A DNA stretch of 64,000 nt from Pelecanus crispus (taxonomy: Eukaryota > Chordata > Aves > Pelecaniformes > Pelecanidae): the NCBI RefSeq assembly GCF_030463565.1, contig NC_134643.1:75575721-75639720 (forward strand). The letters run 5' to 3'. The notes below the pieces were generated by a model that did not search any database, was not told the DNA's origin, and saw nothing but the letters and a program-made list of their open reading frames with translations. How positions within the stretch are numbered: position 1 is the stretch's first letter; every line of letters begins with the position of its first letter. Shown one piece after another: positions 47,495 through 61,030 of the stretch. A program made the position numbers and the translations under genes.

Positions 47495-49062
47495 AATAAG
47501 GAGTTCTGGGTGGATTTTGATATATGTAGCCTATGAATATTATGATTGAACTATGAAGTTATTTTCTTTGATAAGCTTTTTAAGAGGAAGACTCCTTTCA
47601 AGACAATGGATTATAATCAGGCATGTTCCATAGTATTTCAATAGTAGTTACTTAGCAGTGTGTTCACAAAGACCTATTTTGTGATAGGGCCAGCCAAGAC
47701 ATCCTTGAAAAAACTGTCTGTTTGGACTCAGTGGCACTGAAGTTCAATGTCAGGTCTTAAAAATGTAGGCCTAATTAATTATGTTCTGCTCAACTCTCTG
47801 AAAAAGGCTGGCGTTTTTCACCTCAGTAAACCGGGATGGCATGAAATGGTGACTTGCGAGGAGATTGAACAGATTGAACAGAGACTGAACAGAAGCCTGA
47901 CTTTCCTTAATCTGCAGCAAACTTCCAACAGTTGCAATGCCGCTGGAATTTCTAAAGCATCAGGAGAGATTTCTGCAGGCTTCTGTAAATCTGTAGATTT
48001 CAGAAGTTCTGTGTCAGTGTGCTTTAAAGACACGTTAACTATCTGTTCCTCCTAAACAACATGTATCCCTGGTAGATAAGAATGATCAGAATGGCGGTGA
48101 TGAAAATGTACCTGAATTCTGCCAGGGCTAACATCTGGGCCTTAGTGGACTTGGCACTGTACACAAAATCAATCTTTGTTTTGAAACTGTGTGTTTCCTA
48201 AGGTAGTAATTCCCAGTTGTGGCCACCAAGGTCTTAAGCAAGACGGCTGCACAAAAATGCATTCTTCCAAATATACGTTCGTTTGATAACCTCAGTTGTC
48301 AAACGTGTGACCTCTGTTAATTTGTCACCAGGCAAATTATTGTCACCAGTTCCCAGATTCCATGAGAACCCCAGGCAGACAGCAGAGCCCCATGCTGGTA
48401 AGCATTTCTGGTTTTGCTGTTTGTGGTAATAAACAACGTACTTACAAATGAGTTGACGGAGGTACCTGCGACTGAGGTGACTTGCCATGGGTTGTCCAGT
48501 GTAACGGCAGCAGATTCTTGGAGGGCTCACCGCCCCCGTCTGGAGCTGGTTCTTCCAGAGCAGCATAGCCTATCTTATATTTTCATATTAAATAAACTAA
48601 ATGGTTATCAGGTAAGAAAGGCAGAGCCTTACTACGAAAATGACTTATAGAATTTCCTTCTTGATGCTTATTAGAAAGGTGAAAACAAGATGAATGAAGT
48701 TGTTGCTGTTATAGTTGGGTAGAGTCTCGCATGGAAGCCTGTATTTTTAAAAGCAGCTATAAAAAATTAGAGCGTAATAGAAGTTAGAACATTATTTTAA
48801 AAAGAAGATAAATAAAATAGCTTTTTACATACATGTGCAGTCTATTGAAAGGCCATCCAAAGCACTGATACCAATTTAAGAAGATGATCTTTTGCCTTAA
48901 TTATACATCTGGGAGATATTAGCTGAACATTTTGTGGAGAACTGTGAATACCTTAGTTGCCAGTTGTCTAAAATGCTGCTAATGATTGCTTCAGTGCCAG
49001 TGTTTTGATGGCTAGAACCTAGGCCTGAATATGAATACAAAGAACTCAATCTAAAAAAACCG

Positions 49063-49078
49063 AGTGTGCGCGCACACT
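49063..49078. repeat. 16-bp perfect palindrome, alternating purine/pyrimidine
   Basis: AGTGTGCG followed by CGCACACT. The alternating sequence could adopt Z-DNA. Confidence 0.85.
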
Positions 49079-52000
49079 TTTTGTACAAAACAGATTTCAA
49101 CCATCTGCTTGGCACTTAGCTTTGCAACTATAGGCTCTGATATGAAAGGGAGCACTGTCCAGGTTATGAATGGTATCACTTTTATGGGTACCTTAGAAAA
49201 ATCGTAGTGTTATTAGAAAGCTTGTGTATCCAATGGTTTTCTGCGGTGGAATAATGAAAACAACTGCCTTAGCCAAAATTTTGTGCCTTCCGACGGTCCT
49301 CCGACGGCAGCATCTCCTTACCCTTGCAAAAGGGATTTTGTAGTGAGGAAAAGTTTCTGTTCTGCACCTCAGCATTTCCAAGTGTATCAGAGGAGTTTAG
49401 ATGAGTGGCCCTTAGAACTGACACCCCAGATGGTTTATGACACAAAGCACTGTTTGCTTAGGAATACGTTGTATAGCAGAGTCTGTTGCCCAAGCACCAC
49501 AGAGCGTGTCAAATCAGCATGGAAGTTAATGGACCAAAAGCCCTTCTGAATTTAACGCTTTCCCATTTGATCTGAATTTACAGCTTTAAATCAGAACCAC
49601 AGTCTTCTTTTAGTGGTGCAGTGGTGGAAAGTAAAGTTGATAGCATAAATTACAGGCATATAATACAATCATTTTGACCCAATTCATCTGTTTAAAGGTT
49701 TAGAATGAATGAGACTGACTAAAATCTTTGGTAAAAGCCTGTTCATGAAATACATTTAAAAAAAAAAATTTGAAAGTTAGGAGAAGATTTGAGTATGTGT
49801 TAATTTGATACTCTGACCAGTCCATGTTTTACTCTTAATAGGTTAAGCAGAAGAAAATGCACCGTAGAAAAAATGAAAACTCTTTGGAGCTTTCACTCTT
49901 TGTTAGCAATTTAGGTATTATTTCTTTGGCTTTGCTAGATTTATCCTTAAAATATGCAGGACAAAATATGTTTCTTCTTTGCTTCTCTTCTTTGAAAGGG
50001 TTTGATAGTATTTTCCCTTAGGTGCATGTTTGGAAAAAAGGCAGTGAAAATGCAACCTCCTGCATGTAACAAAGCCTCTGTGTTTGGCCATCCATTTAGT
50101 GCCGTGTCACATTAGTACTGCATTGTTAACACCTTTGGACAGGGCTAAAGGTTCCTTGCTGCTGTGTTTAGAGAACTGCTTATATCAGATCGTAATGTTG
50201 CTGGACGCTTTTCTCAATAAATGTAATTTTCATTTAAAAGTAGGGCTGGATTGTTTGCTTCCGAGATGTCAGGAGGGTGAATAAAAGCACTAATTGTTAT
50301 ATACGCTCTCATTTTATAAAGACTTCCTTTTCTCTATGTTATGTGGTCTTGAGAAGGTGCTGCTTTTGACTATTACATTTTATTTGCCTGAGTCTGTCTT
50401 TTTGTGGACAACATCCGAGATGATGAAAGAAAGATAAAGTTGGATCTCTGTGGATAAAATGATGGCGATGCTGGAAACTTAGAAGATTCTGCATAGTATT
50501 AGATGAATCGTAATGTACGGACAGCAAAAATCCAACTTTTTTTGAAGAACGCATGTGAAGTAAGCTTTAACAGTATTAAGGTTATAGCCCTAACAAGCTA
50601 ATAGACTTGCAGTCCTCTGTATTATTCCCGTCCTGTCTCTTCCTTCCTCAGCTCTTCTCCTTTCACCTTCTCCCCACAAGCAGTCGGGCATGCTTTCTAC
50701 ATTTTTATGGGGAGCACTGCTATTCTCACAGGTAGAGGTTAAAACAATAAACTTACTAAATTTCAGAAAATTCCGAGGCCCTTGAAGTGTTGATCGTAAT
50801 GGAAAGCAAGAAAGCCAGTTCTCCAGCCGCTATGTTGCCGTGCCTTTGCGTAGCAACTCTACTGAGGTTACTTAACCATCTTATTAGTGAAGCAGTTCTT
50901 CGTGTTGCATGCAGTAATCTGGGTTTCTTCAGGAGTGGGAAATAGCAGCAGCCTGTCTGCTGTTCAGCGTTAATGATTGCCAAAGAATAAGCTCCTGTAT
51001 TCAGGGATGGGTGAGAAGAAATTCTGTAAGAAACACTATGAGCAGATTCATAATGAAAGCTTTGCTCTTTGGCCCTCATGTTCTTGGAAATTTCAGAGGG
51101 GAAGGTCTCCTTGACCAATGTCAACAACTGGGTCGTTTTCTTTGCTTCCCCTCCTCCTCTCTTTAGGTAATATAGTCATATTTATTGTCAATTTATTTTC
51201 TGTAGATTCCTCCAGTCCACAGTGGTTGGAAGGGAGTTCTGGAGTGAGTGCATGGCAAGGCAAATTTGAGATGGCAGTTGGTGGTGTGGGAGGGAGGGTT
51301 GAGAGAAGGAGGAGGCAGAGGGTACGAGAGTGCAGCTACAGTTTTAAACAACCTGCCAATTGTCCCGCTTTTTATTAAAATGGCAGCTTTCAAGCCAGGT
51401 CTCTGAACTGTTTAATTTGATTTACACTGTTAAGCCTAAGTTCTCTCATGCTGTTAATAAGGACTGAACAAATACCTTGCTCGCTCTTTCCCTCCCCCCC
51501 CACACCACACCACTAAAAATCTAGTTGTGTCTCTTGCTGTTGGTTTTAAACAAACTTCTGCATTGTGTCACCCTTTCTATTAAGTTTAGACATCCAATTT
51601 ATGAAAAGCTTGAGAGGGAGAGAGGATGGCTCGCAGAGGAGGGTGCACTTGGTAGATCTGGTGTGGCTCCTTCTCCTGATTTTCGGCCAGTTCAGTGTTG
51701 CCATCAGGTTACAGTTGCGTTTGCGTTAAAGCTGGGTGTGAATGACCGGGTTCAGAGGTTGGACTTCAACTCTCTTCATGGTCTGTCATTGTCATAATCC
51801 AAAATAAAATGAGGTTCTCAATATGCAGGTGCCAAATGGCTGCAGAATATCAGTCTGCCAGTTTGCCTGTCTAGCTCCAGTGTACGAGGCAAAGTGAGGT
51901 CAGGCACATGTTAGTACAGGACTTTGGAACTCCCTTGAAGCATTATGTGCTGCTTGTGCCTTCCAGGAAGCCCTAGGTAAAGATTTGAAAGTCTCCAGAA

Positions 52001-52839
52001 TGAAGATGGCTCCTACGTTTCAAAGGCTATATAACATCTGTATTTTCAAAGATTCTGATGTTATATTTAACACTGAAAGCAGGAGGAACAGATGAACGCG
52101 TGTGTAGGAAGAGTGCATGATTTTCATGAAGAAATAAGAAATTGTCTATGAAAGAATTGCATGTGAGTCAGCTAGTACAAAAAACTTACATGTCCATTTA
52201 GAATTTGGGGGCAATTAAATGTTTTTAATAGTTTGGCTCATGTATCTAATCTGTTTGGAAATATACCCTTCCAGGGGTGTCTGGGGAAAAAATCAGCTTG
52301 TTTTTCTCCATCCTTATTTTTATCTGTATGAAACATCAAAGTGAGTGCCTGAAATAAATTGATCTACATTTTTAGACCCATTTATCAGGTAGAGTTCAAT
52401 GAAGCGATACACATGCATTGTAACTGTGAACTATTGTGCAGATGACTTGTTTTTTCTTTGAGGTGAAAATAACCCTGTTGAATAGGAGGGTATATGTAGC
52501 ACCGAGGGTGGGTCTTGTATTGTGTTTTTACATTTTTAAAAACATTTCAGGAGAGTAATAGCTAAAGGTTGCTTTTTCACCAGACACTGACTGCCTTGTG
52601 TCAGTCCGCTTTTCAGCAAATGAGTTTGATGCCCTTATTGGTAGTCTTAGAAAAGAGGACAAGGACTGATTAAGTCCAGAGAGCAGTGTTTGCCCTCACC
52701 TCCAAAGCTTTTATTACTGGCTTCTCTGCAGCTCCGGGTAGTAGGAACATCACGGGGAAGTTTGCTCTTCCTCTGCCTTTGCAGTGTTGTGTGAATAAAC
52801 AGAGGCCATGCTTGTCACTCGCCCTCCTTGCACAAGCCC

Positions 52840-52935
52840 TACATTCATGTATGATCATAAGGCTCGGTCCAGCTCCTACTGAAAACAATTGTAGACTCTC
52901 AGTGACTTAACTTGGGTGTTGGATTGGGCCCATTA
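52840..52935 (+). repeat. Ancient amniote repeat fragment
   Basis: AGGCTCGGTCCAGCTCCTACTG...TTGGATTGGGCCC (52859-52931) resembles the old repeat reading GGCCCAATCCTGCTCCCACTGAAGTCAATGG and its inverted end. Confidence 0.35.
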
Positions 52936-54119
52936 AACGGGAAGAAAATAAAGTGGAAGTGTTGTTAATGATTCCTATTGATGCTTTTCCTGGCACAGAG
53001 TACTGCAGATAATTGTTTTTAGACGAAATACAGTTGCATCTAAGTATTACATTTATTAGCTTTTTAAAGGAGGAATAACCAAACTGGACATATGGGGTGT
53101 TTGAAGTGTGATTGTGTGAGACTAAGATAATTTCAGGAGAATAGCTTAAGTCACAGGATATGTGTGATGCCCTTTGTATACAAGATGTGGGATTGTGGAA
53201 TTTATTTTGCATGCACTGGTTTTCACTGAGAAGGAATCCAGAATGCAAATATATAGTCATATTTAGAATATATAAGGAGTGCAGCCTCGCTGCTGTAGAC
53301 TTCGAGACCTGTTAATCAGGCTTGATAGTGATGTGATCTCTGGAAATACTTCAGTTAAGTAGGTTTAATCCTTATTAACAGTAAGTTGCTTGAAACCATT
53401 TTAAGTAAAGTCTGAGAAGGAATATGGTAGATTGAACACACAAATAAAGGCCAAACCTGTTAGGCTCTGAGTGGCTTTGACTCCTTTGAAGTTCTGTGGG
53501 GTTTGGACTTACTACAAGATCAGGACACTAACAAAAGAATTTTCACCTTATCTTCATATTTTTCCACTCTAATTGACAATGTCATTTCCACATTAAGATG
53601 GAGTACTACTCATGTTTTTGATATAATTTAGGTGTTGCCCCAGCCCTCCTCATGACTTGGTTAGAACGTGTTATAGGCCGATATTAAAGAGTCTGTTTTT
53701 CTTAAGCCTTATTCTGGAGTGTTCAGGTTAAATGACGTCTGTAATTTGTCCACATTTTGGAATGTTTCCTGTTGACTTCAGTGTGATTTAGCTGTGTATG
53801 ACTGTGATCCAGAGCCTTTTACGAACAAGGAGATAGGAGAGGGTACTGCTGGTTTCACTGCTTTCATCTCATTCATCAAGAGGGTGAAAGGAAGGAATGA
53901 AGTGGCAGAGCTTTTGTTGCTACTGTTTTTTGGGAAATGTTTTCAGAGAACTATTTTGGAAGATGATGGTGAAGTTGTTCCTCCTATTTGCACTGCATTG
54001 CCAAAACATTGTGCTCTTGTATGAGGTAATAGCTGCGGTTTGTGGCGACATTATGAAAACATTGGTTTGTTATGATGATTGCAGAAAAAAATCCCAGCTA
54101 CATGGTAACGTATTTGTAA

Positions 54120-54310
54120 TATTTTATTGAAGTGAAACATGGAAAATACAGCATAGCTTGGAGTCCCCTTGGACTGATTTCATGTGTCGGGAATGAAGAA
54201 GCAATTGTGCAAAACTGAAATGGGTGTACGATGTCAATTAAATAATAGATTTTGGGCTACCCAAAGCATTCTATGATTCTATTGTAGTATAGTTTAGTCT
54301 TTTTTTTTAG
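54120..54310 (+). mobile_element. Possible CR1 3' terminus
   Basis: The sequence GGGCTACCCAAAGCATTCTATGATTCTATTG (split across 54254-54284) ends with the ATTCTATG-type octamer repeat characteristic of CR1 3' ends. The upstream part is too diverged for me to align, so only the terminal repeat supports the call. Confidence 0.4.
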
Positions 54311-56228
54311 TATCACTATTATGTGTTACATTTGGTTGGTAGTAGGATGTATTTTACATTGCTAATTATCCAAATCGGAGCGTAAATTTTCTTTTTGTCC
54401 TGTGAAATAGAGGCAATATTAACTAAAAGATAACATTGCTGCTGGATACTGTTGTAGAATAAGGAGTGGGACATAGGTAATACCTTACAGGTTATATCGT
54501 ACAGTCATTGAAGGCTAAGTATGTAGATGGGCAAGAAGACCACAGACTCTTTCCTCTCAACATCTAATCTTGAGGTAAGGCATTCAGCATAATGAACAGA
54601 AAGAGATTCATACTGTCCCTTTACACACTTCAGCTGGACAGGCTAAGCTCCTGTGTTTCCCAGCTATGCTGATTAAGAGATTTGAAATTAATTTTTGAAC
54701 TTTTGATTGCCTCTTTGTTTACACAACCTATTTTTGTTTCTTCTTTAATTCCGTTCTATTTAATGGGCATTACTAAGTCTGAAAGCTTGGATCATGGCTT
54801 TTATATTTTTTTTAGTTTATTAAGGGAATAGAATTAAAGCAACACAATATGACTGTGACGCTCCAAAGCTCTAGGTGTTATCCTATTTTGATAATTTTGT
54901 ATGCCTGCTAGGTATGAGGGTCCTTTAGTTCAAAAACTCTGCTTCATCTGCATTTGGTGTCTTCCATCGTGTTTAGATAATCAGGCCAGAACCTCTAAAT
55001 GTTTAGTAGGAGTTGGTTGCAGGAGGGCACCGGTGATAAATGTTATCAGATTGTATGAGAAACAAGTCCCCGGAGAGGTATATTAGAACAGTATGTCACT
55101 ATACCAGCAAACCAGCAGCGTTGTTTGCTTCATCCTCTTTTTTCCTGTGACTGTTTTAATTTCCTTTTTATCGCACATTGCAAAAGACTAGTCTAACGTA
55201 TTTATGTTTTAGAGAGTTGAAACTTCTGCAGTATTTTTGAAATGCCTGTTGTTATGACGTGTCTCTTCGAAAACAGAGCAGGATCTACGGCAGAGATGTA
55301 GCGAATGACCACAGTCAATTACTGTGATGAACAATTGATTTCTGGTTTTTTAAAAGTACACCCTTAATAATTATTCATTTGGCTGAACTACCCTATTCTT
55401 CTTTATATAAGTTGTGTACAGAGAGGCATGATACATGTTATTACTCATATAGCTGTGTCAGTAATGATATAAGCTATATAGATGTGACAAATGGACTAGA
55501 ATAAATAGTGTCAAAGAACTGAACTAATATTTTGCTTTAGGTAAATACTGACTCTTTTTGGTGTGTTTAAAAAAGCTAGACTATAAGAAAAATACAATCT
55601 CAGAACAATTATATCAAGAACATCTTTAAAGACGTTTTAGTCAAGTCAGTGGGGTACTTTTTCTGAGTGTCTCTTTTTCTGCTTTATATGATGATTCATC
55701 CAGACATGCAGCCTTACATTTACTCTGTGCAAGAAAGAGATACTTAGGGTCATATTTTGTTTGTACAGGCATGTCCTTTTATAATGCAATAGGTAGTACC
55801 AGACTAACAAAGCAGAACAGTTAGACTCACAAGGTATGGGTTTATAGAAAATCACAACAGATTAATTAAAAAAGAGATAATAGTTATTTATTATCCTGAT
55901 ATTGTGAAGCTCAAAATGGAGCGCCCAGAGTTTCTGTTGGAACTGGTGGCAGCTGGAAATGCTGAGAACTTTGCAGCGTTAGGCATCCTCCTCACACGCT
56001 TCAGAAGGTGCTAAAGTCAAAAGGAGCTTTTAACTCTTTGAGGTGATATGGCCTCACTATAAAGTGCTTGTCTGCAGAACATCCACAATCTTGTGGTAGG
56101 GTGAAAAATGTAATGGGAGAAGGAACGGCAAGGGAGTGAAGGGGGGAAAACTACTTCCATAAATCAATTTGTATGAGACCGACACCTAGCTGCCTTCTGT
56201 CCTACTTTTTGCATTGTGAATGGGTGGT

Positions 56229-56292
56229 GGCATGATATTGGGCATGATATATATATTGGGCATATCATTGGCATGATATTGGCATGATATTT
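56229..56292 (+). repeat. Short tandem array of GGCATGATATT units
   Basis: Four or five imperfect copies of (T)GGCATGATATTG with an ATATAT interruption. Confidence 0.85.
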
Positions 56293-56879
56293 GTGTTCAT
56301 GGATTTTTTTTTCTAATTCTTTTTTTTTTTAAGTAGTGGTGGTGGGTCATTTGGAATTGCTTCGTTTTGTTCTGTAACCAGGGTGAACAGGAGGGTTCAG
56401 CTGGCAATTTATAGGTTGGGGAGGGTGCAGCTGGAAGTGTACAAGGAGTGGCAAAAAGGAAGGAAAAAGGGAAACAAAGGTGGTTTTAGTCTTTTTCTAA
56501 GGTGTATGGCTATATGGGTTTTGGGATTCATCATCCAGTGGAAAAAAGTGAGAGACGGACCAAGGGAAGTTATCCTGTTTATTTGACTAGGCCTTCCCTT
56601 GACTCAGTATGCTATAATCATCTTTTTGCTGGTTGTCTTTCAAAGTATAATTAGCCTGGAAGTGAATGTGGGTGGTGGGTGGTATGGAGAAGTATTTCTT
56701 CGGAAAAAAAATAAATAAGAAAGAAATGGTCTGCTGAAGAAAAAAAGTCCTGTGTAGCTTTCCAATTTTTTGGTTTGGACAGTGTATATGTAACTCCAGA
56801 AGCCAAAGACGTCCTGAGTCGAAGTCCAGAGAGAGTTCACTAGAAACAGTCTAATTGGAACATGCCCCAGTTTATTACA

Positions 56880-57110
56880 ATGATGATAACACTTTGTACT
56901 TCTATTGTGCCCTCTGTGCTAAGATCTCAAGGTGCTTTACAAATATTAAGGGATTAACTTGCACAATGCCGCTGACAAATAGGTATTATTACTGTCCCCT
57001 TTTACACGCCTGGGGAATTGAAGTACCAAGGAGTACAACAGCTCAGTTGTGCAACACTTTTGCCTGGAGAGAAGAACTTAGGTTGTCACCCCACCGCAGC
57101 CAGAGGTTTG
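56880..57110 (+). mobile_element. MIR/L2-tail-like repeat
   Basis: Recognisable order: CTCAAGGTGCTTTACAAATA, then AGGTATTATTACTGTCCCC, TTTTACACGCCTGGGGAATT and a diverged CACAGCT equivalent (ACAGCTCAGTTGTGC). This is the 3' portion shared by MIR/CORE-SINE and L2 elements. The open frame crossing it is chance. Confidence 0.55.
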
Positions 57111-57767
57111 AATATAGCAAGAGGAAAACTTAGTACCTGTGTCCTCCTGAGTGTTTGCAGCTCTCCACTTAGCTACATTCAGATTTGTTTTGGTAGGCAA
57201 ACTTGCAGCCTTAGAGGGACAGGAGGCAAAGTTGTAATTAATTCCTCCTTAATTGGCGTAGCAGTAAGTAATTCTGCTTAATCCATTCCTTGCTGTGAGG
57301 ATGAAGTAAGGCTAAACATTTGAATTGTGGAGAGGACAAGGGGAAGAGGAGGAGTAGGCAGTGAAAGATGGACAGAGACAGACATTTCTTACGCTGTTGT
57401 AGGCACACATTAAGAAATACCTACAAAAATAAGACACCTTTCTTATTTTTTCCTCAGATTGCCTCGTGACTTAATTAGGTGAAATGCAAAGAGACAGACA
57501 ATTCAGTTTGGAAAAATTCACTAAATTTTCCCTACCCCTTCTTGTCTTTCATTCAGTCCGTAAGAGTCTCTGGAGTGTGAAATGTGAAGACACCAAATTG
57601 GAATTAATTTTGCTTTTTCATTTAACAGATTGTGTTACATTAACACCACACTATTGCCAAGCAGCAAACCTTTCCTTTCCTCAGATGTTAGCTACTAATA
57701 CAGACTAAAGACTGACTGCTGAAAGAATGGTTATACTGAAATGCTTTATTTAAGTTTATCCTCCCTT

Positions 57768-57845
57768 GTGGCTCGAGCGGGCCCTGATTCTGCTAAGATG
57801 TATTCACGTGAGCAGTCTCACTGAGTTCGCTTTTATTGCTTCCTG
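57768..57845 (+). repeat. Ancient amniote repeat fragment
   Basis: GGGCCCTGATTCTGCTAAGA, then CACGTGAGCAGTCTCACTGA resembles GGGCCCTGATCCTGCAAAGACTTACGCACGTGAGTAGTCCCA, seen widely in reptile genomes. Confidence 0.4.
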
Positions 57846-60189
57846 GCAAGTAAGCTGGATTCTATTTCGTCTACCGTCGCCCAAGTTAGAATTTCAAAGC
57901 TCACTCAATCCTCAGAGAGACCTTTGCAAGACTCTCTTCTCCTGTATCTCTACACAGGCATTAAAACACACTGAGGACACAATTGAATTAATCAGGACTA
58001 CTCATGTACAGAAAATCAACCAAGATTCTGTTTAAGAGATGACAACTTTGATATCATATTGTTCATTACCAGCCAAGGAATTGTTACTGCTTATGTAATG
58101 GGATTATTAAATTGTTTACTGATGATAAGTCTTGCTTCCAATGTTAAGCATGTACTGAGAGTCTTACTGTAGTTCTACTGAAAAGAACTAGCTATGAATG
58201 ACATCACAGGATTTATTTTCTCTCCCTAAATTGTGTTTTGTTTGCACTTTTGAGTGTGTGTTTTAGTTTTCAGTCCTACAAGGTTAGCCCAGGATCTGGC
58301 AGTCAGGCTGAGTTCGCTCATGCTCTTGGATGGTGACCAACATTCAAATTCTGCAGGTTAAATTATTCTCCTGAAGATACCTGCCTTTCTGCAAAATATT
58401 TATTTTGTGCCTTTCGTGATCAGGATAGATCCTGGAAGTAAGTTATGCAGATCGCAGGGGGGATTCAGCAATTAGTATATTACTGTACGGTACGTGACTA
58501 GAATTAAATGTTGTTCAGTGGCCTGTGGAGTAATTGGTTCTGCAGGACTTAGGAAAGTAGAAGTAGTAGTAAAGAGGCCTCAAATTAGGAAATGAAACAA
58601 ACAAGAAAGAAAGATGTGGACATTACCCCTGTCTAGAAGAGAATTACATTATTAGTTTGGATCCCTTTGTTTTCTTTGCTGAAGATGGCAGTATGTAAAG
58701 CTGAAGCTCCCTCAAGAGCAGTGGCCCATTCCTTGGCACCACCTAACTGAAGAAAATACAAGTCTATTCCCTTTGTTTTTAGCAGAATTGTATCTCATCT
58801 CTCTGTAAGAGACTATTCCATTTCAGGCTTCCTGCCCTTTGAACTAGAATTTTCATATACATTATTTAAAAGATTCTGTGCTGCAATTGTAAGCCTAAAT
58901 TATATGAATTTGAGAGAACCTGAGCAAAACTGTCTTTGAGGGATGGTTCTCCTTTCAGCTGTGGTACTGTTGCCTTTTTCCATCTTTATGACTGTAATCC
59001 CGTTGCGTTTGGAATCATCGGGACTCAGTGTGGAGTCACTGCCAGTGGATCTGGATCATGAACCCAATGAACAGTCAGTCCTCTTAATGTGAACAGCACT
59101 CTTTCACTCTGTGTGTGTGTATGTTAAAGATGACATGGTTGCACATGTGTAGAATTATCCTGCATTTCATCTATTACAAAAATAGTGGAATATATTATAA
59201 TGCTTCTGGGACTGCCATTCTCAAATGTAAAAGCCTTCAACTCCCGCTGTGTTATACCTACAACCCATGGTGGTGGGCACTTCACCTGTTTGTTTGTTTT
59301 TTACTCATAGACCATTTTTAAAGAAAAATAGAATGATGCGCTTTGTAATCATATAGCCTTTTCCAAGCATACTATGTTTCTAAAAATTTTCACTGCCTGC
59401 CTATGTTTTCCATCAGATGTTAATTCTTTGTTTCCTTAAACTATGGTATGCGTGACAATACACAATTAAATCGTCGCCAGACTTGCAGTTTATTGCTGTC
59501 GTGGTTGGGTTTCCTGGTTGGTGAAATAGGTTTTTAAAATACGATCCGTCAGGTGTGTTTGATCCCACTGAAGATGCAAGGCACATGACATCCAGGGCTG
59601 CTCCAGTAAAGTTAACTGGCGACTATCCATTAAGTTCAATGGAGTTAAAGTAGGAACTGTGAGAATGTCAGATGTCATACCTTGGTCATAGTATTGCCCA
59701 GAATTCTGAAAATGGTGCATAGTGTATCATGCCTAGCAATTCTGGAAAACATTGGTCAAAATTTTTATATCAAGGCTCAACTGCATTTTGACAAGCAGTC
59801 TCTTGTACAAAAAGGTCGCCCTCTGTTTCTGTGAGATGTGGACCTGAGGGCACCTAACACTAATCTGCTTTACTTGCAGGTGTCTCTTCCTGAGTTCTTT
59901 TCCACAAACGAAGCGTGGAAAGATCTTTTTAGATTTTTACTGTTAGATTGTAAGCATTCACTTCTAGTAGAAGAAAATCAGAAAACTGCAAAAGGGGAAA
60001 GTGAAGTTTCTGTACATCACCTCGAGTTTGGCAGTACAAAAAACAGTGTGTGCTTTATTAAGCGCAACTGAATGGGTCTAAATTAATTGTAACTGCTACT
60101 ATATGTGGGAAAGTATAGAATGTAAAATATAACATCAGTAATGAATGCTTTCCTGTTGGTGGATAACTAATTTTTAAATTGCCTGGAAA

Positions 60190-60480
60190 ATGGAGTTGCT
60201 GGACAGGATTCACTTAGCGAGGCTGCCGTCAGCCATGTAGCTTTGCTGGGTTTAATAATGGCTGATTACACAGGTGGCAATAACAACAATGGTAGATTTT
60301 TCTGAGAAATGCATTATTTTCACAGTGCCGCTGATGGAAGAAACGCTTACTAGCAGCTGATAATTAATGATCAATTTGGAGATTATCACAAACAATTTAC
60401 AAAGGTTGACTTTTCCTTTAGAAGTCCCTTTGGATAAACTGGATGGTAAATTACCTGCCTAAAGCTTTTACTTTACTTGT
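60190..60480. promoter_or_regulatory. Candidate conserved non-coding enhancer with SOX-type motif
   Basis: Unique-looking sequence with AACAATGG (60285-60292), a strong SOX HMG site preceded by a second AACAA, and TAATTAATGATC (60361-60372). No repeat or ORF explains it. It could be an autoregulatory or neural enhancer, but that is inference from motif texture only. Confidence 0.35.
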
Positions 60481-60859
60481 GCTAATAAGATGAAAATGAA
60501 TGTGTTTGAAGAGCTCTGAACTGAACTTTTCAGACTGTCTGATAATCCATACAACTCTTCTTTAAACATCTTAAGTGAGTGAGCAAATAGAGACTATAAT
60601 AAAATTGAGAACCATCATATGGGCGCATGTTACCACCCGGTCTAAGTAATGGGGCATGACAAATAAGAGGCACTGCTGTAGAGTTCATATTTTCATTTTA
60701 TGGCATACATTAAATATTTGATCATCAGCCAGCAGATAGAAACAATTGGGCTAAGAGTATCATTTGCAAATAGAAGGGTAAGATTTAGACGGTCGTAGTC
60801 TGAGCACGGGATGGAGAACTTCTATATCTTAATCCATGCTTCAATATCGTCTCTCTACA

Positions 60860-61030
60860 TTGTGGTGTGCAGACCACTTAAAATCCTCTTCTGTATTTCC
60901 TCAGTCTGTAAAAAGGAGTTAGTAATCCGTATTTACTTCAGAGGGGATAATAATCCTTATTTACTTCACAGAAGGGATATGTGAAGAGTAATTAGTATTT
61001 CTAAGTGCTTTTAAGGATGAAAAGAGTAGT
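60860..61030 (+). mobile_element. MIR-like repeat with an internal 28-bp tandem duplication
   Basis: TTTCCTCAGTCTGTAAAAAG, then GGGGATAATAATCCTTATTT and TTTCTAAGTGCTTTT follow the MIR order (CCTCATCTGTAAAATGGGGATAATAAT...AAAGCGCTT). Inside it TAATCCGTATTTACTTCAGA (60923-60942) is nearly repeated at 60951-60970 with a 28-bp period. Confidence 0.5.

Noticed and set aside
47747..48055. 102-codon + strand frame with a repeated GATTGAACA unit
   Set aside because: The repeat is only a 9-bp short tandem array (about 47862-47892); no acceptor/donor pair and no known protein similarity.
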